64,000 nt of DNA from Mucilaginibacter rigui (GTDB lineage Bacteria; Bacteroidota; Bacteroidia; Sphingobacteriales; Sphingobacteriaceae), in the NCBI RefSeq assembly GCF_014773275.1, contig NZ_JACWMW010000001.1, positions 62,001-126,000 on the forward strand, read 5' to 3'. The translations under genes were made by a program, and so were the position numbers. Below, in pieces: positions 8,704-18,117 of this stretch (positions are counted from its first letter, which is position 1; each line of letters begins with the position of its first letter). The notes under the pieces are model-generated. The model saw nothing but the letters and a program-made list of their open reading frames with translations. It was not told the origin of the DNA and did no database searches.

Positions 8704-9359
8704 AATTAAAACTGCTATTATTTTTTGTTTTAGCAACGGCAGGTATAACTGCCCGCGCGCAGCAAGGCTTTCCGTTTGATAACGAGATTCGCGATTTTAA
8801 ACAACAGGATAGCATCAGCATGCCTGCAAAAAACGGCATATTGTTTATTGGCAGTTCATCTATCCGTAAGTGGACAGATCTGGAAAAAAGGTTTAGCGGC
8901 AAGCCCATCATCAGGCGTGGGGTTGGCGGTTGCACCATTGAGCAATTGGTTAATTATTATACGCCATACATCATGTACCCGTATCACCCGCGTAAAATAT
9001 TTGTCTATGCAGGCGAAAATGACATCGCCGCAGGCAAAACAGGTGAATTTACCGCCCGCGAATTTTACAAATTGTGGGCCATGATAAGGCAAAACCTGCC
9101 AAAGGCTGAGATTTATTTTATGGCGATAAAGCCCAGCCCAAGCCGGGCCAAATTCTTTCCAGAAGTAAGAAAAGCTAACGACTTGGTAAAAGATTTTTTA
9201 AAGAAGCGTAAAAACAGCTATTATATTGATGTGGCCTCAACAATATTAGACCCCGCCACACATCAGCCCGATACTACATTATTTGAAAGTGATATGCTGC
9301 ACCTTAACAGCAAAGGTTATGATAAGTGGCAGGCAGCGCTGCAGCCGTTTGTGAAGTAA
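8700..9359 (+). CDS. Secreted GDSL/SGNH-family hydrolase
   Basis: The 219-aa protein has a signal peptide (cleavage probably after ARA, residue 20) and an SGNH hydrolase domain. Block I is LFIGSSSIRKW with the nucleophilic Ser. Block II is RRGVGGCTIEQL with the oxyanion Gly. Block III is YAGENDIAAG with the Asn, and block V is DMLHLNSKGY with the Asp-x-x-His. All four SGNH residues are present, so it should be an active esterase or acylhydrolase; the substrate is unknown, and acetylated glycans are frequent for this subgroup. The start overlaps the cdd stop by 4 nt, which is odd for a periplasmic enzyme paired with a cytoplasmic one. Confidence 0.88.
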   Translation: MKLKLLLFFVLATAGITARAQQGFPFDNEIRDFKQQDSISMPAKNGILFIGSSSIRKWTDLEKRFSGKPIIRRGVGGCTIEQLVNYYTPYIMYPYHPRKIFVYAGENDIAAGKTGEFTAREFYKLWAMIRQNLPKAEIYFMAIKPSPSRAKFFPEVRKANDLVKDFLKKRKNSYYIDVASTILDPATHQPDTTLFESDMLHLNSKGYDKWQAALQPFVK

Positions 9360-9413
9360 TTTTTAACCCACATTATTTTGTAGTTCCTCCTTCAAGATCA
9401 TTAAAATAAGAAA

Positions 9414-9437
9414 GGCCCTCCAATATACCGGAGGGCC
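9414..9437. terminator. Terminator between converging genes
   Basis: GGCCCTCC and GGAGGGCC form a perfect 8-bp stem around aatatacc, between the stops of the GDSL gene (+) and the NTF2-like gene (-). Confidence 0.75.
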
Positions 9438-9463
9438 AATCACACTCAAACACTAAAATTTAA

Positions 9464-9889
9464 CTATTTAAACACACTATTAACGTTAGTAATTTTCCAG
9501 CCTTTACCGGTGTTGGCTATGGTTACATAGTTGGTGCGGGTAAAGTTGTTAAAAGCCATATCTACCTTCACAACTACCTTATTGCTGCTTTCGTCAACAA
9601 CCTGGTTGGTGGTAGTGCATTCTTGTTCAATGTTTTCCTTGCCTTTAAGGTCAGCAATTATCTGGTCTTTTGTAAAGCTCAAAACATCGTTGCCGCGTTG
9701 AATGCTAAACGTTGCCGATGGGTCTATCACTTGTTTAAAATCACCTAATTTACCATGTGTCATGGCATCTATGTAAGTATTAATGGCGTGTGTTTTTGTT
9801 AAATTCGCCGGGGGCACATCATTGGCTTTTGCAAAACTACAGGCGGCGAAAAGGGCTAAGGCAATGGTTACTGATTTTAAGGTTTTCAT
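9464..9889 (-). CDS. Secreted NTF2-like (lumazine-binding-type) protein
   Basis: The 141-aa product has a cleavable signal peptide (cleavage after AKA, about residue 22) and a single compact domain. The order is helix (AINTYIDAMTHGKLGDFKQVI), strand-rich core (ATFSIQRGNDVLSFTKDQI), and closing strands (KVVVKVDMAFNNFTRTNYVTI, GWKITNVNSVF). That pattern is the NTF2-like/putative lumazine-binding fold seen in many secreted Bacteroidota proteins of this length. Ligand and role are unknown. The gene is monocistronic, with about 160 bp of AT-rich DNA upstream shared with the divergent YdeI-like gene. Confidence 0.75.
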   Translation of the reverse strand: MKTLKSVTIALALFAACSFAKANDVPPANLTKTHAINTYIDAMTHGKLGDFKQVIDPSATFSIQRGNDVLSFTKDQIIADLKGKENIEQECTTTNQVVDESSNKVVVKVDMAFNNFTRTNYVTIANTGKGWKITNVNSVFK

Positions 9890-10047
9890 AATGTTGTAAA
9901 TTAAATATTGTAATTAATTTGTGTGCTGGTTGTAAACCGATCAGTTAGTTTTTATATCTATAAGATGCAGGCAGGCGCCCAATAGTTACAGCCTTAAATG
10001 TTAAATAAGCACATTTAACAAACATTTAACATTTGCCGCCTAATACA

Positions 10048-10055
10048 TATATTTG
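10048..10055 (+). promoter_or_regulatory. -7 promoter box almost on the start codon of the YdeI-like gene
   Basis: TATATTTG fits TAnnTTTG exactly and ends 3 bp before the ATG at 10059. Transcription from it would begin at or inside the first codons, giving a leaderless mRNA. The same geometry is seen before surE (33270). Confidence 0.5.
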
Positions 10056-10058
10056 AGC

Positions 10059-10577
10059 ATGGTTGATTTTACCACCATAATTTTACAGGTAAGCGAACAA
10101 GGCGACAAAAACGGCTGGACCTACCTCGTAGTGCCGGCAGATGTTGCACAGCAATTACTGCCCGGCAATAAAAAGGCGTTTAGGGTACGGGGCAAGCTTG
10201 ATGATTTTGCCATTGCCGGCATGGCTTTAATGCCGGTGGGCGGCGGCGATTTTTTTATGTCGCTGCGCGAGGAGATCCGCAAGGGCATCCGTAAAACAAA
10301 GGGTGCTATGGTGAGGGTACAGCTTGAGCATGATAAGGACTTTAAGATAGAGATACCTGCCGATCTGCAGGAGTGCTTTGACTTTGAGCAACCTGAAGCC
10401 TTCGAATATTTTAGCGGCTTGGCTAAATCACACCAGGGGTATTTTATTAAATGGATAACCGATGCCAAAACCGAAGAAACCCGCGCCAACCGCATAGCCA
10501 AAACCATTAATGCCGCCGTGCGCCGCATGGATTACGGCGCTATGCTGCGCGAGCAGAAAAAATTGAGGGGGCAATAA
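10059..10577 (+). CDS. DUF1905 + YdeI/OmpD-associated family protein
   Basis: The product (172 aa from ATG 10059) has two parts. The N-terminal 85-90 residues resemble DUF1905: WTYLVVPADVAQQLLP, KAFRVRGKLDDFAIAG, FFMSLREEIRKGIRKTKG. The C-terminal part is YdeI-like: FDFEQPEAFEYFSGLAKSHQGYFIKWITDAKTEETRANRIAKTI. Proteins of this type are small, cytoplasmic and poorly understood; YdeI was linked to resistance to some peptides in enterics, which need not apply here. ATG 10059 is preferred to the TTG at 10053 because the latter lies inside the promoter box. Confidence 0.82.
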   Translation: MVDFTTIILQVSEQGDKNGWTYLVVPADVAQQLLPGNKKAFRVRGKLDDFAIAGMALMPVGGGDFFMSLREEIRKGIRKTKGAMVRVQLEHDKDFKIEIPADLQECFDFEQPEAFEYFSGLAKSHQGYFIKWITDAKTEETRANRIAKTINAAVRRMDYGAMLREQKKLRGQ

Positions 10578-10798
10578 ACTGCGACTGCACGGGCGCCGGG
10601 CCTGAATTGATAATTCTATTTCTTTTGATTACAGATCAATTTGCAAGCTGTTTGGTTTACGCTAAACGTTAAAGGTGTATTACTGTTTAAATGTTAGTAA
10701 AAAGGCTGTGTTTATAGCTAAAAACCACCTTTCAGCGCATCCGCATTTCTTTACATTATCTTATCTTTACCCATCCATAATTATTTTTTAGCTACAGC

Positions 10799-13708
10799 AT
10801 GAGCGACGATCTGAACAATCCTGATATTCCTGAAAATAACGAAGACAATAAACTTCATAAAGTCACTTCTCTCGATGGGCTGTACGAAAATTGGTTCCTG
10901 GATTATGCATCCTATGTAATACTTGACCGTGCCGTTCCGCATATAAATGATGGGTTGAAACCCGTACAACGCCGCATCCTGCACTCATTAAAAGAACTGG
11001 ACGACGGGCGTTTTAATAAAGGCGCTAATGTTATTGGTAACACCATGAAATATCATCCGCACGGTGATGCTTCTATTGGAGACGCCATGGTTCAGTTAGG
11101 ACAAAAGGAATTGTTGATAGATACACAGGGTAACTGGGGCCGACCGGTTACAGGTGACTCCGCAGCAGCCCCGCGTTACATTGAGGCGCGTTTATCAAAA
11201 TTCGCGTTGGATGTGGTTTTTAACCCCGATACCACCGTTTGGCAGGCCAGTTATGATGGCCGTAACCGCGAACCCATAACTTTACCGGTAAAGTTCCCGT
11301 TACTGCTGGCGCAAGGCGCCGAAGGTATTGCTGTAGGCTTGGCAACTAAAGTATTACCACACAACTTTGTTGAATTGCTGGATGCCTCAATAGCTGTATT
11401 AAAAGGCGACAGGCCAAATATAGTACCGGATTTTCCTACAGGTGGGATGGCGGATGTTTCTGCGTATAATGAAGGCCAGCGCGGTGGAAGAGTTCGTGTA
11501 CGTGCAAAAATTGAAGAAAGAGATAAAAAAACTCTTGTCATTACAGAAGTGCCGTTTTCTACAACTACCGTTAGTTTAATTGAAAGCATTATATCTGCTA
11601 ATGACAAGGGTAAGATCAAGATAAAAAAGATAGATGATCACACATCTAATGAAGTAGAAATTATAGTCCACCTGGCGCCGGGTATCTCGCCCGATGTTAC
11701 CATTGATGCGCTTTACGCCTTTACCGATTGCGAGGTATCCATATCGCCCAATACCTGTGTTATACAGGATGATAAGCCACGCTTTATGAGCGTGAACGAT
11801 ATGCTGAGTGAAAGCACCTTCTTTACTAAAGAGCTACTGAAGCAGGAGCTGGAGATAAAGCTGAAGGACCTGATGGAGAAGATCTTTTTTAGTTCGTTGT
11901 TAAAGATCTTTATCCAGGAAGGGATGTACAAACACCCCGATTACGAGCAATCGTCAGATTTTGAAGGCGTATTGGTGGTGTTGAACAGGTTGTTCGAACC
12001 GTTCTTCCCGCAGTTTTATCGTACCATACTACCGGAGGATTATAAGAAACTGATAGATAAACCGATGAGCAGCATCACCCGTTTCGACGTAAAGAAAACG
12101 GATGAGCAGATCAAGGCATTAGAAGCCGAAATAAAAACGGTTAAAAACCACTTAAAACATCTTACCGAGTACACCATTGCCTGGTTTGAAAAACTTAAGG
12201 ATAAATACGGTAAAGACCGCGGCCGCAAAACCGAGTTGCGCACTTTTGACAGGGTGGAAGCCTCGCAGGTAGCATTAGCCAATGTAAAACTTTTTGTAAA
12301 CAGGGTTGATGGATTCATTGGCTCGGGTTTAAAGAAAGACGAGAATGTTGAACTTGTGGGCGAATGTTCTGACATCGACGATATCATCGTGTTCCGTGCA
12401 GATGGCCGGTTCATTGTAACCAAGGTACAGGATAAGGTTTTTGTGGGTAAGGATATTGAACATGTTGCTGTATTTAAAAAGAACGATGAGCGCACCGTTT
12501 ATAACATGATTTATAAGGACGGGCAAAGCGGCGTAAGTTATATCAAGCGTTTCTCGGTAACGGGCGTAACCCGCGATAAGGAGTACGACCTGACCAAAGG
12601 CAGCAAAGGCTCAAAAATGCTTTACTTTACTGCTAACCCAAATGGCGAGGCCGAAGTGGTTAACGTACAGTTGAAGCCCCACGCCAAACTAAAAAAACTA
12701 AATTTTGACGAGGATTTTGCAGCGCTTGCCATAAAAGGCCGGGCATCTATCGGTAACATGGTTACCAAGTACCCGGTTAAAAAGGTGATACTGAAAAGTA
12801 AGGGAATCTCCACGCTGGCCGGCCGTAAAATATGGTACGATGATATCCTGAAACGCCTGAATGCAGATGGCCGTGGTAAGTACCTGGGCGAGTTTGACGG
12901 CGACGACCGCATACTTACCGTGATGAGCAATGGTATTTATGAGCTAACCAGTTTCGACCTCAATAACCACTTTGATGATAAGATGATCGTTATTGAAAAA
13001 TACGATCCTGCCAAAGTATTTGCCGTGGTGCATTACGATGGCAAATCAAAAAATTACATGGTGAAACGTTTTGTGTTTGAGAACACCGTAATTGGTAAGC
13101 AAACCAGTATCATCAGCGATGAGAGCGGCTCAAAACTGATCATCATCTCAGGCGCGGCACAGCCTGTTGTTAAGGTAGAACAGTTAAAAGGTAAAACGCT
13201 TATCCCCGAAGAGGCCGATCTTAACCTTACAGACCTTATTGATGTAAAAGGCATGAAGGCGATGGGTAACCGTTTGTCTGTTCACCAGGTAAAAAGTGTT
13301 GAACTGTTGACCGAGCATGATGATGCGGAGGACGTACCAGACCCGGCACCCGATTCGGTTGAGGATACCGAAATTGTGATAACCGGAGAGGATAAAGAAA
13401 ATACCGATACCGCCCCTGCAGTAGCTGAAGCAAAGCCACAGGCTGCCCCGATACAATCTGAAGCGGCAAACCCCATTATAGGAAAACCGGTTGGACCAGC
13501 GTCGCAAGCAGAAGGGCCAAAGGCGAAAACGGACGAACTAAAGCCGAAAACGGACGAACTAAAGCCGAAAAAAGACGAATTAAAGTCGGATGATGGCGCT
13601 AAAGCGCCCGAGCCGCCAGGGGTACCACCGGCTAAGAAGGTTGACTTTGAGATTACCAATCCGGATGATATTGACATAGATGACAAAGGGCAGCTGGGAT
13701 TATTTTAA
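10799..13708 (+). CDS. parC: Type IIA topoisomerase subunit A (topoisomerase IV ParC type)
   Basis: The 969-aa protein has the winged-helix/tower core with catalytic Tyr127 in APRYIEARLS, preceded by KYHPHGDASIGDAMV. A coiled coil follows (TDEQIKALEAEIKTVKNHLKHL), then a beta-pinwheel-like C-terminal domain to about residue 835. With ParE it cuts and passes DNA duplexes to decatenate chromosomes. The last 130 or so residues are an acidic, Pro/Ala/Lys-rich disordered tail with three tandem units of the type KTDELKP, which E. coli ParC (752 aa) lacks. The stop TAA overlaps the ATG of the next gene by one base (taATG). A possible -7 box TATCTTTA lies about 30 bp upstream. Confidence 0.92.
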   Translation: MSDDLNNPDIPENNEDNKLHKVTSLDGLYENWFLDYASYVILDRAVPHINDGLKPVQRRILHSLKELDDGRFNKGANVIGNTMKYHPHGDASIGDAMVQLGQKELLIDTQGNWGRPVTGDSAAAPRYIEARLSKFALDVVFNPDTTVWQASYDGRNREPITLPVKFPLLLAQGAEGIAVGLATKVLPHNFVELLDASIAVLKGDRPNIVPDFPTGGMADVSAYNEGQRGGRVRVRAKIEERDKKTLVITEVPFSTTTVSLIESIISANDKGKIKIKKIDDHTSNEVEIIVHLAPGISPDVTIDALYAFTDCEVSISPNTCVIQDDKPRFMSVNDMLSESTFFTKELLKQELEIKLKDLMEKIFFSSLLKIFIQEGMYKHPDYEQSSDFEGVLVVLNRLFEPFFPQFYRTILPEDYKKLIDKPMSSITRFDVKKTDEQIKALEAEIKTVKNHLKHLTEYTIAWFEKLKDKYGKDRGRKTELRTFDRVEASQVALANVKLFVNRVDGFIGSGLKKDENVELVGECSDIDDIIVFRADGRFIVTKVQDKVFVGKDIEHVAVFKKNDERTVYNMIYKDGQSGVSYIKRFSVTGVTRDKEYDLTKGSKGSKMLYFTANPNGEAEVVNVQLKPHAKLKKLNFDEDFAALAIKGRASIGNMVTKYPVKKVILKSKGISTLAGRKIWYDDILKRLNADGRGKYLGEFDGDDRILTVMSNGIYELTSFDLNNHFDDKMIVIEKYDPAKVFAVVHYDGKSKNYMVKRFVFENTVIGKQTSIISDESGSKLIIISGAAQPVVKVEQLKGKTLIPEEADLNLTDLIDVKGMKAMGNRLSVHQVKSVELLTEHDDAEDVPDPAPDSVEDTEIVITGEDKENTDTAPAVAEAKPQAAPIQSEAANPIIGKPVGPASQAEGPKAKTDELKPKTDELKPKKDELKSDDGAKAPEPPGVPPAKKVDFEITNPDDIDIDDKGQLGLF

Positions 13709-13722
13709 TGAGTGAGAAAGAT

Positions 13723-15561
13723 ATGTTGAAGAAGATATTTATTTATTGCGCCCTTTTTTTTGGCGGGCTTACCGTAGCTAACGCACAAACAGTTGAACAC
13801 ACCTTTGCCCTGGGCGATAGCACATTTTTGTTGGATGGCAAGCCCTTGCAGATGATCTCGGGCGAAATGCACTATACACGCATCCCCCGCGAGTATTGGC
13901 GCGAACGGATGAAGATGGCTAAGGCTATGGGCTTAAATACTATTGGTACCTACGTTTTTTGGAACGCGCACGAACCGGTACAGGGCAAGTATGATTTTAC
14001 AGGAAATAATGATATAGCCGAATTTGTACGCATTGCAAAAGAAGAAGGCCTTTGGGTAGTACTGCGCCCAAGCCCATACGTATGCGCCGAATGGGAATTT
14101 GGCGGCTACCCGTGGTGGCTGTTAAAAGACAAGAACATGAAAGTGCGTAGTAAAGACCCTGCCTTTATCAATGCTTACCAAAATTACATGATAGAAGTGG
14201 GCAAGCAGCTGGCCCCGCTGCAGGTAAACCATGGCGGTAATATCCTGATGGTGCAGATAGAGAACGAGTATGGCTCTTTCAGTAACGATAAGGAATACCT
14301 GGCACAAAACGAGAAGATTTTTAGGCAGGCAGGTTTTGATGGCTTATTGTTTACCTGCGATGGCCCAAGCCAAATGCCTGCTGGTTATTTGCCAGGTTTT
14401 TTACCGGCCGTAAATGGCGAGGATGATCCCGCAAAAGCAAAGGCGCTGATCAATAAATATCACAATGGCAAAGGCCCGTATTATATAGCCGAATGGTACC
14501 CGGGTTGGTTTGATAGCTGGGGCAAGCCGCATACAGGCAGCAATGCCGATGAGGATGCCAAAAAGCTGGATAATATTTTATCGGCAGGCATCTCCATCAA
14601 TATGTATATGTTTCATGGGGGGACCACGCGCGATTTTATGAACGGTGCCAACATGAGCCGTACCGAAGCCTACGCGCCCCAAACATCCAGTTATGATTAT
14701 GATGCCCCGCTTGATGAAGCCGGTAACCCTACACCAAAATATTATAAGCTACGGGCCATAATTGCAAAACACCTGCCCGCAGGCGAAACCCTGCCCGATG
14801 TGCCCGAAAAGAAACGCCGTACATTTGGTTTAGAGGTAATAAAAGTAAGTGGGGTGGCAAACCTGTTCAGTAATTTAGGTGTTCCGGTAGAGTCTGAAAA
14901 ACCGAAAAGCTTTGAAGACCTTGACCAGGGATATGGTTTTGTGCTATACCGTACCACGTTGGCCAATGCTATAAGCGGGATACTTAAAATAAAAGAACTA
15001 CGTGATTATGCCACCGTTTATTTAAATGGCAAACGCATCAGCGTATTAGACCGCCGTTTAAAACAGGATACGTTACAGCTAAATAACCCAACTGCTAACA
15101 GTGTGTTGGATATACTGGTAGAAAATAATGGCCGCATTAATTATGGCCCTTACTTAACCGATAACCGCCAGGGCATTACAGATAAGGTAACGCTTAATGG
15201 GCAGGAACTTTTAAGCTGGAAAATGTACCAGTTCCCATTCGCTACAACCACAGGGTTCAAGTATCTGCCACAGCAAAATGAACCTGAATTACAGCCCGCG
15301 CTTTATCGTGGCACGTTCTCATTACGTACCACGGTTGATACCTACCTGGATATGAAAACCTTTGGTAAAGGGTTTGTATTTGTTAACGGGCACAACCTGG
15401 GCAAATACTGGAACATAGGCCCGCAGCAAACGCTGTATGTGCCTGCGGCTTGGCTTAAAAAAGGCACTAACGAGATTGTGATATTCGACCGGTTGAAGGG
15501 TGGGCACACAACCATTTCTACATTTGATCACCCGGTGTTGAACGAAGTGGTTAAAGAATAG
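13723..15561 (+). CDS. Secreted beta-galactosidase, GH35 family
   Basis: The product is about 612 aa with a signal peptide (MLKKIFIYCALFFGGL, cleavage after ANA). A GH35 catalytic barrel follows: FLLDGKPLQMISGEMHYTRI, the acid/base Glu in VQIENEYGSF and the nucleophile Glu in YIAEWYPGWFDSWG. The C-terminal third contains beta-sandwich domains ending in GKGFVFVNGHNLGKYWNIGP, typical of GH35 jelly rolls. It should hydrolyse terminal beta-galactosides in the periplasm. An in-frame ATG at 13708 overlaps the parC stop (translational coupling possible), but the start at 13723 gives a normal signal peptide and has GAGAAAG just before it. Confidence 0.92.
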   Translation: MLKKIFIYCALFFGGLTVANAQTVEHTFALGDSTFLLDGKPLQMISGEMHYTRIPREYWRERMKMAKAMGLNTIGTYVFWNAHEPVQGKYDFTGNNDIAEFVRIAKEEGLWVVLRPSPYVCAEWEFGGYPWWLLKDKNMKVRSKDPAFINAYQNYMIEVGKQLAPLQVNHGGNILMVQIENEYGSFSNDKEYLAQNEKIFRQAGFDGLLFTCDGPSQMPAGYLPGFLPAVNGEDDPAKAKALINKYHNGKGPYYIAEWYPGWFDSWGKPHTGSNADEDAKKLDNILSAGISINMYMFHGGTTRDFMNGANMSRTEAYAPQTSSYDYDAPLDEAGNPTPKYYKLRAIIAKHLPAGETLPDVPEKKRRTFGLEVIKVSGVANLFSNLGVPVESEKPKSFEDLDQGYGFVLYRTTLANAISGILKIKELRDYATVYLNGKRISVLDRRLKQDTLQLNNPTANSVLDILVENNGRINYGPYLTDNRQGITDKVTLNGQELLSWKMYQFPFATTTGFKYLPQQNEPELQPALYRGTFSLRTTVDTYLDMKTFGKGFVFVNGHNLGKYWNIGPQQTLYVPAAWLKKGTNEIVIFDRLKGGHTTISTFDHPVLNEVVKE

Positions 15562-15575
15562 TTATAAGATCGTAT

Positions 15576-15615
15576 ACAACAACAAAGGGCGCCATTTGGC
15601 GCCCTTTGTTGTTGT
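15576..15615. terminator. Long perfect hairpin terminator between converging genes
   Basis: ACAACAACAAAGGGCGCC and its exact complement form an 18-bp stem around a 4-nt loop ATTT, between the GH35 gene (+) and the small membrane protein gene (-). Confidence 0.9.
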
Positions 15616-15635
15616 AAGTGTTCTTGTATTGCAGG

Positions 15636-15974
15636 TTACAGGATCAGGATCAATACTAAAATGATGATAATGATAGCACCAACTGAAAGGTAAATACCAC
15701 CGCCACCCATGGCTTGTGCTTCGTGTTTCAGCTCTTTCAATTCCGATTTTAATTCTTTCTTTTCTGCTTTGTTTAACTGCGATTTATCCATCGCTTTGAT
15801 CTCTTCAACGCGGCTTTTTATTTCTTCAACACGGGCCTCTTTCTGTTCTTTGGTCATGTTGGCAGCAGCTTCTTTATACGCATCTTTTTTATCATCAAAA
15901 GTTGCAGCGTTACTGTTAAAGGCAGCTACAGTCAGTAGCATCGTCATGGCGATTAGATAAATTTTCTTTTTCAT
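15636..15974 (-). CDS. Small exported protein with coiled coil and C-terminal membrane anchor
   Basis: The product (112 aa from the ATG at 15974) has three parts: a signal peptide (MKKKIYLIAMTMLLTVAAF, cleavage near SNAA), a highly charged helix (KEARVEEIKSRVEEIKAMD... LKSELKELKHEAQ) and a hydrophobic tail (IYLSVGAIIIIILVLILIL). The tail follows a GGGG hinge. This build is frequent in Sphingobacteriaceae, but no function is known to me. A longer reading from 16019 adds 15 residues that spoil the signal peptide, so it was not used. It is alone on the minus strand; the 80 bp upstream are AT-rich leader. Confidence 0.78.
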   Translation of the reverse strand: MKKKIYLIAMTMLLTVAAFNSNAATFDDKKDAYKEAAANMTKEQKEARVEEIKSRVEEIKAMDKSQLNKAEKKELKSELKELKHEAQAMGGGGIYLSVGAIIIIILVLILIL

Positions 15975-16056
15975 AGTTGTAGTTTCTAAGTAATTATTTA
16001 CTGATAAGTATAAAAGCAATTCAAATGTTTTAAAAAACTATAAAATAAATAACCTT

Positions 16057-16923
16057 TTAAATGCTAATGTAAAAAGATGCTTCAAAAACATGGCCCACAA
16101 CAACCTTTTGTATGTCTTCTTTTGCTGTAATATCTTTTGGTTCGCCGGCGCTGTCAGCGCAGCCCAGCCATGGCTCAATGCATACAAAATCGGCACCGGG
16201 TTTGGCCCAAAGCCCCAGGTAATTAAAGTGAGGGAACTCTACCGATAAAGTTTGCTCATGCTTAGTGCTTTTAATGGTAACCATGCGCGACTGCAGGTTT
16301 TTAAAAACCATAGCGTCATCCTTAAACAGATCGCGTGTTAAGGCAAGTTTTTTACCGGGTGTTGGTACGGGTACCGTTTCGCCACTAAACAAGCCGTCTT
16401 TATTTAGCAGGTGCCGTTTTAGGCTTTCCTGGGTTTCAAACTCCAGGTAATAGTCTTCATAGTTTTCACCGGCGTTGAAGGGGACATTAAAAGCCGGGTG
16501 CCCGCCTACCGAAAAGTACACCGTTTTTTTATCGCGGTTAATCACTTTATAGGTTACCCTTAATGCATTTTCTATAAGCGTGTACAACACCTGGAAATCA
16601 AACTTGTAGGGGAACACTGCTAATGTTTTTTCGCAGTGGGGTAATGAAAAGCCTGCGTGCGCATCATCACTATCCAGCAAAATAAAATCCGATTGGCGTG
16701 CAAAGCCATGCCTGTTCATAAGGTAGCTTTCCCCGTCAACATGTAGTTCATTATTGAGCAGCCCGCCAACAATAGGGAACAGATTTGGCGCGTGGTAGCC
16801 CCAAATGTTTGGGTCGGCCTGCCATACTTGTTCAACACCGGTTTCTTTGCTAAATAACGAAGTTAGCTGCGCGCCTTTGGCATCAATCTTAACTTTCAGA
16901 AATTCATTCTCAAGGATGGTCAT
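16057..16923 (-). CDS. Aldose 1-epimerase family protein (LacX-like)
   Basis: The product (288 aa from ATG 16923) is a galactose-mutarotase-like beta-sandwich: LKVKIDAKGAQLTSLFSKETG, WGYHAPNLFPIVGGL, SYLMNRHGFARQ with the conserved His, YFSVGGHPAFNVPF with the GGHPAF motif, and CIEPWLGCADSAG. It should interconvert anomers of a hexose or hexose phosphate in the cytoplasm; the exact sugar is not evident. A longer reading starting 12 codons upstream (16959) is possible, but homologues of this class begin close to the motif MTILENEFLKVKI. It is monocistronic. Confidence 0.85.
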   Translation of the reverse strand: MTILENEFLKVKIDAKGAQLTSLFSKETGVEQVWQADPNIWGYHAPNLFPIVGGLLNNELHVDGESYLMNRHGFARQSDFILLDSDDAHAGFSLPHCEKTLAVFPYKFDFQVLYTLIENALRVTYKVINRDKKTVYFSVGGHPAFNVPFNAGENYEDYYLEFETQESLKRHLLNKDGLFSGETVPVPTPGKKLALTRDLFKDDAMVFKNLQSRMVTIKSTKHEQTLSVEFPHFNYLGLWAKPGADFVCIEPWLGCADSAGEPKDITAKEDIQKVVVGHVFEASFYISI

Positions 16924-17014
16924 GCTGTGTGATGGTTTTAAAGAGATATCAACAAACAAGTTTGTATCTGGTTTCTATTGTATAAAAATAGGAAAAGATC
17001 GGAGTAATTATCAG

Positions 17015-17104
17015 CCATGTTATTGCGAGCGATAGCGCGGCAATCTCGTCGCGTGCATTGCGTTCATGCATTTGCAACGAGATTGCCGCGTCGAAATGAC
17101 ATGG
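17015..17104. repeat. Inverted intergenic repeat (REP/MITE-like)
   Basis: GCGCGGCAATCTCGT (17035-17049) is nearly complementary to ACGAGATTGCCGCGTCG (17078-17094). The pairing extends outward through CATGTTATTGCGA / CGAAATGACATG with a few mismatches, giving a hairpin of about 90 bp. The motif TCATTGCGAGCGATAGCGCGG is a well known dispersed type in many Bacteroidota. It sits between two minus-strand genes. Confidence 0.75.
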
Positions 17105-17110
17105 TTTTAA

Positions 17111-17914
17111 CTATTGCTTATCAACCTTAATTTTAGCCCTGATGATAGAATCCTTCTGCGCGCCGGTGAGTTTATAATTGTAGTTGAACAGTGCGCCTTC
17201 AAAATCCCCGTAAGATGGATTTGGTAATACAATGTATTTACTGCCAAAATCTTTTTTTAATTGCTCGGTAACTGCCTGCCTGTTTTGCTCTGTGGGTTTG
17301 TTATCGTATAACATGTCAAAATCGGGCAGGTTATCGCCGCATAGTAAAACAATGTTGTAGGTGCTTAATATTTGCTGGCGGCGGCTTTCTTTACTCGATA
17401 TTTTTTGCCTCAAAAACACATGGGCATTATCCGTATTTGGCAGGCCGTAAAGCTGCAGGTTTTTTATCGTGACTGCGCGTTCATCTTCATCGCGGTTGGT
17501 TACATAAAACACAGTCACTCCTTTTGATGCGGCGTATTTAAAAAACGCAGGGGCACCGGGTACGGTATCGGCCACGGCTTTTGCAGTCCAGGCTTTCCAG
17601 GTTTCGGGGCTAAATTCCTGATTGTTGGCACCGCGCATGGCATCATAAGGGCTGTTATCTAAAAGGGTCTCATCAATATCGGTAACTACAGCCAACGGTT
17701 TGCTGCCGGGGTTTTTCAGCGCTTCATCCAAACGCCACTTTGCGGTATTATATGCCTGGAAACACAAAGCCTTATATTCTGCCGATCGTTGCTGCCAAAG
17801 CGATGCCCAAACCTTACCATTATTGGCAATAGAAGTACTTTCTGTTTTTTTTGGTGTAGAACAGGCTGCTAATAATATAGCACTTGCCAGCAATACGGTT
17901 AGTGATTTTTTCAT
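17111..17914 (-). CDS. 5'-nucleotidase / acid phosphatase, lipoprotein e(P4) family
   Basis: The 267-aa lipoprotein (lipobox LLAAC, Cys 18) is a class C acid phosphatase of the HAD superfamily. The motif VVTDIDETLLDNSPYDA gives the nucleophile and general acid Asp pair. VFYVTNRDEDERAVT is the second motif, and LLCGDNLPDFDMLYD the acidic C-terminal motif. Haemophilus e(P4) removes phosphate from NMN and other nucleotides in the periplasm for cofactor uptake; the same role is plausible here. The length matches (about 270 aa). It is alone, with no linked transport genes. Confidence 0.93.
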   Translation of the reverse strand: MKKSLTVLLASAILLAACSTPKKTESTSIANNGKVWASLWQQRSAEYKALCFQAYNTAKWRLDEALKNPGSKPLAVVTDIDETLLDNSPYDAMRGANNQEFSPETWKAWTAKAVADTVPGAPAFFKYAASKGVTVFYVTNRDEDERAVTIKNLQLYGLPNTDNAHVFLRQKISSKESRRQQILSTYNIVLLCGDNLPDFDMLYDNKPTEQNRQAVTEQLKKDFGSKYIVLPNPSYGDFEGALFNYNYKLTGAQKDSIIRAKIKVDKQ

Positions 17915-18117
17915 GTATGCAAAGGTAAGCCGGGTTACAAAAGCTCGGGCTTTATTTTATCAGTAAATTATTTGGCAAACTTATTTAATTTGGGTTGTAT
18001 CACAAAGGGCAGTATGGTTTAATAGGATGTCATTGTAATAATTGTAATGATGATCCTCAGCCTTGTAAAACTCGGTAAGGCGGAGCAAACAGGAAACAAT
18101 GGTTTATCAAAAGATGG

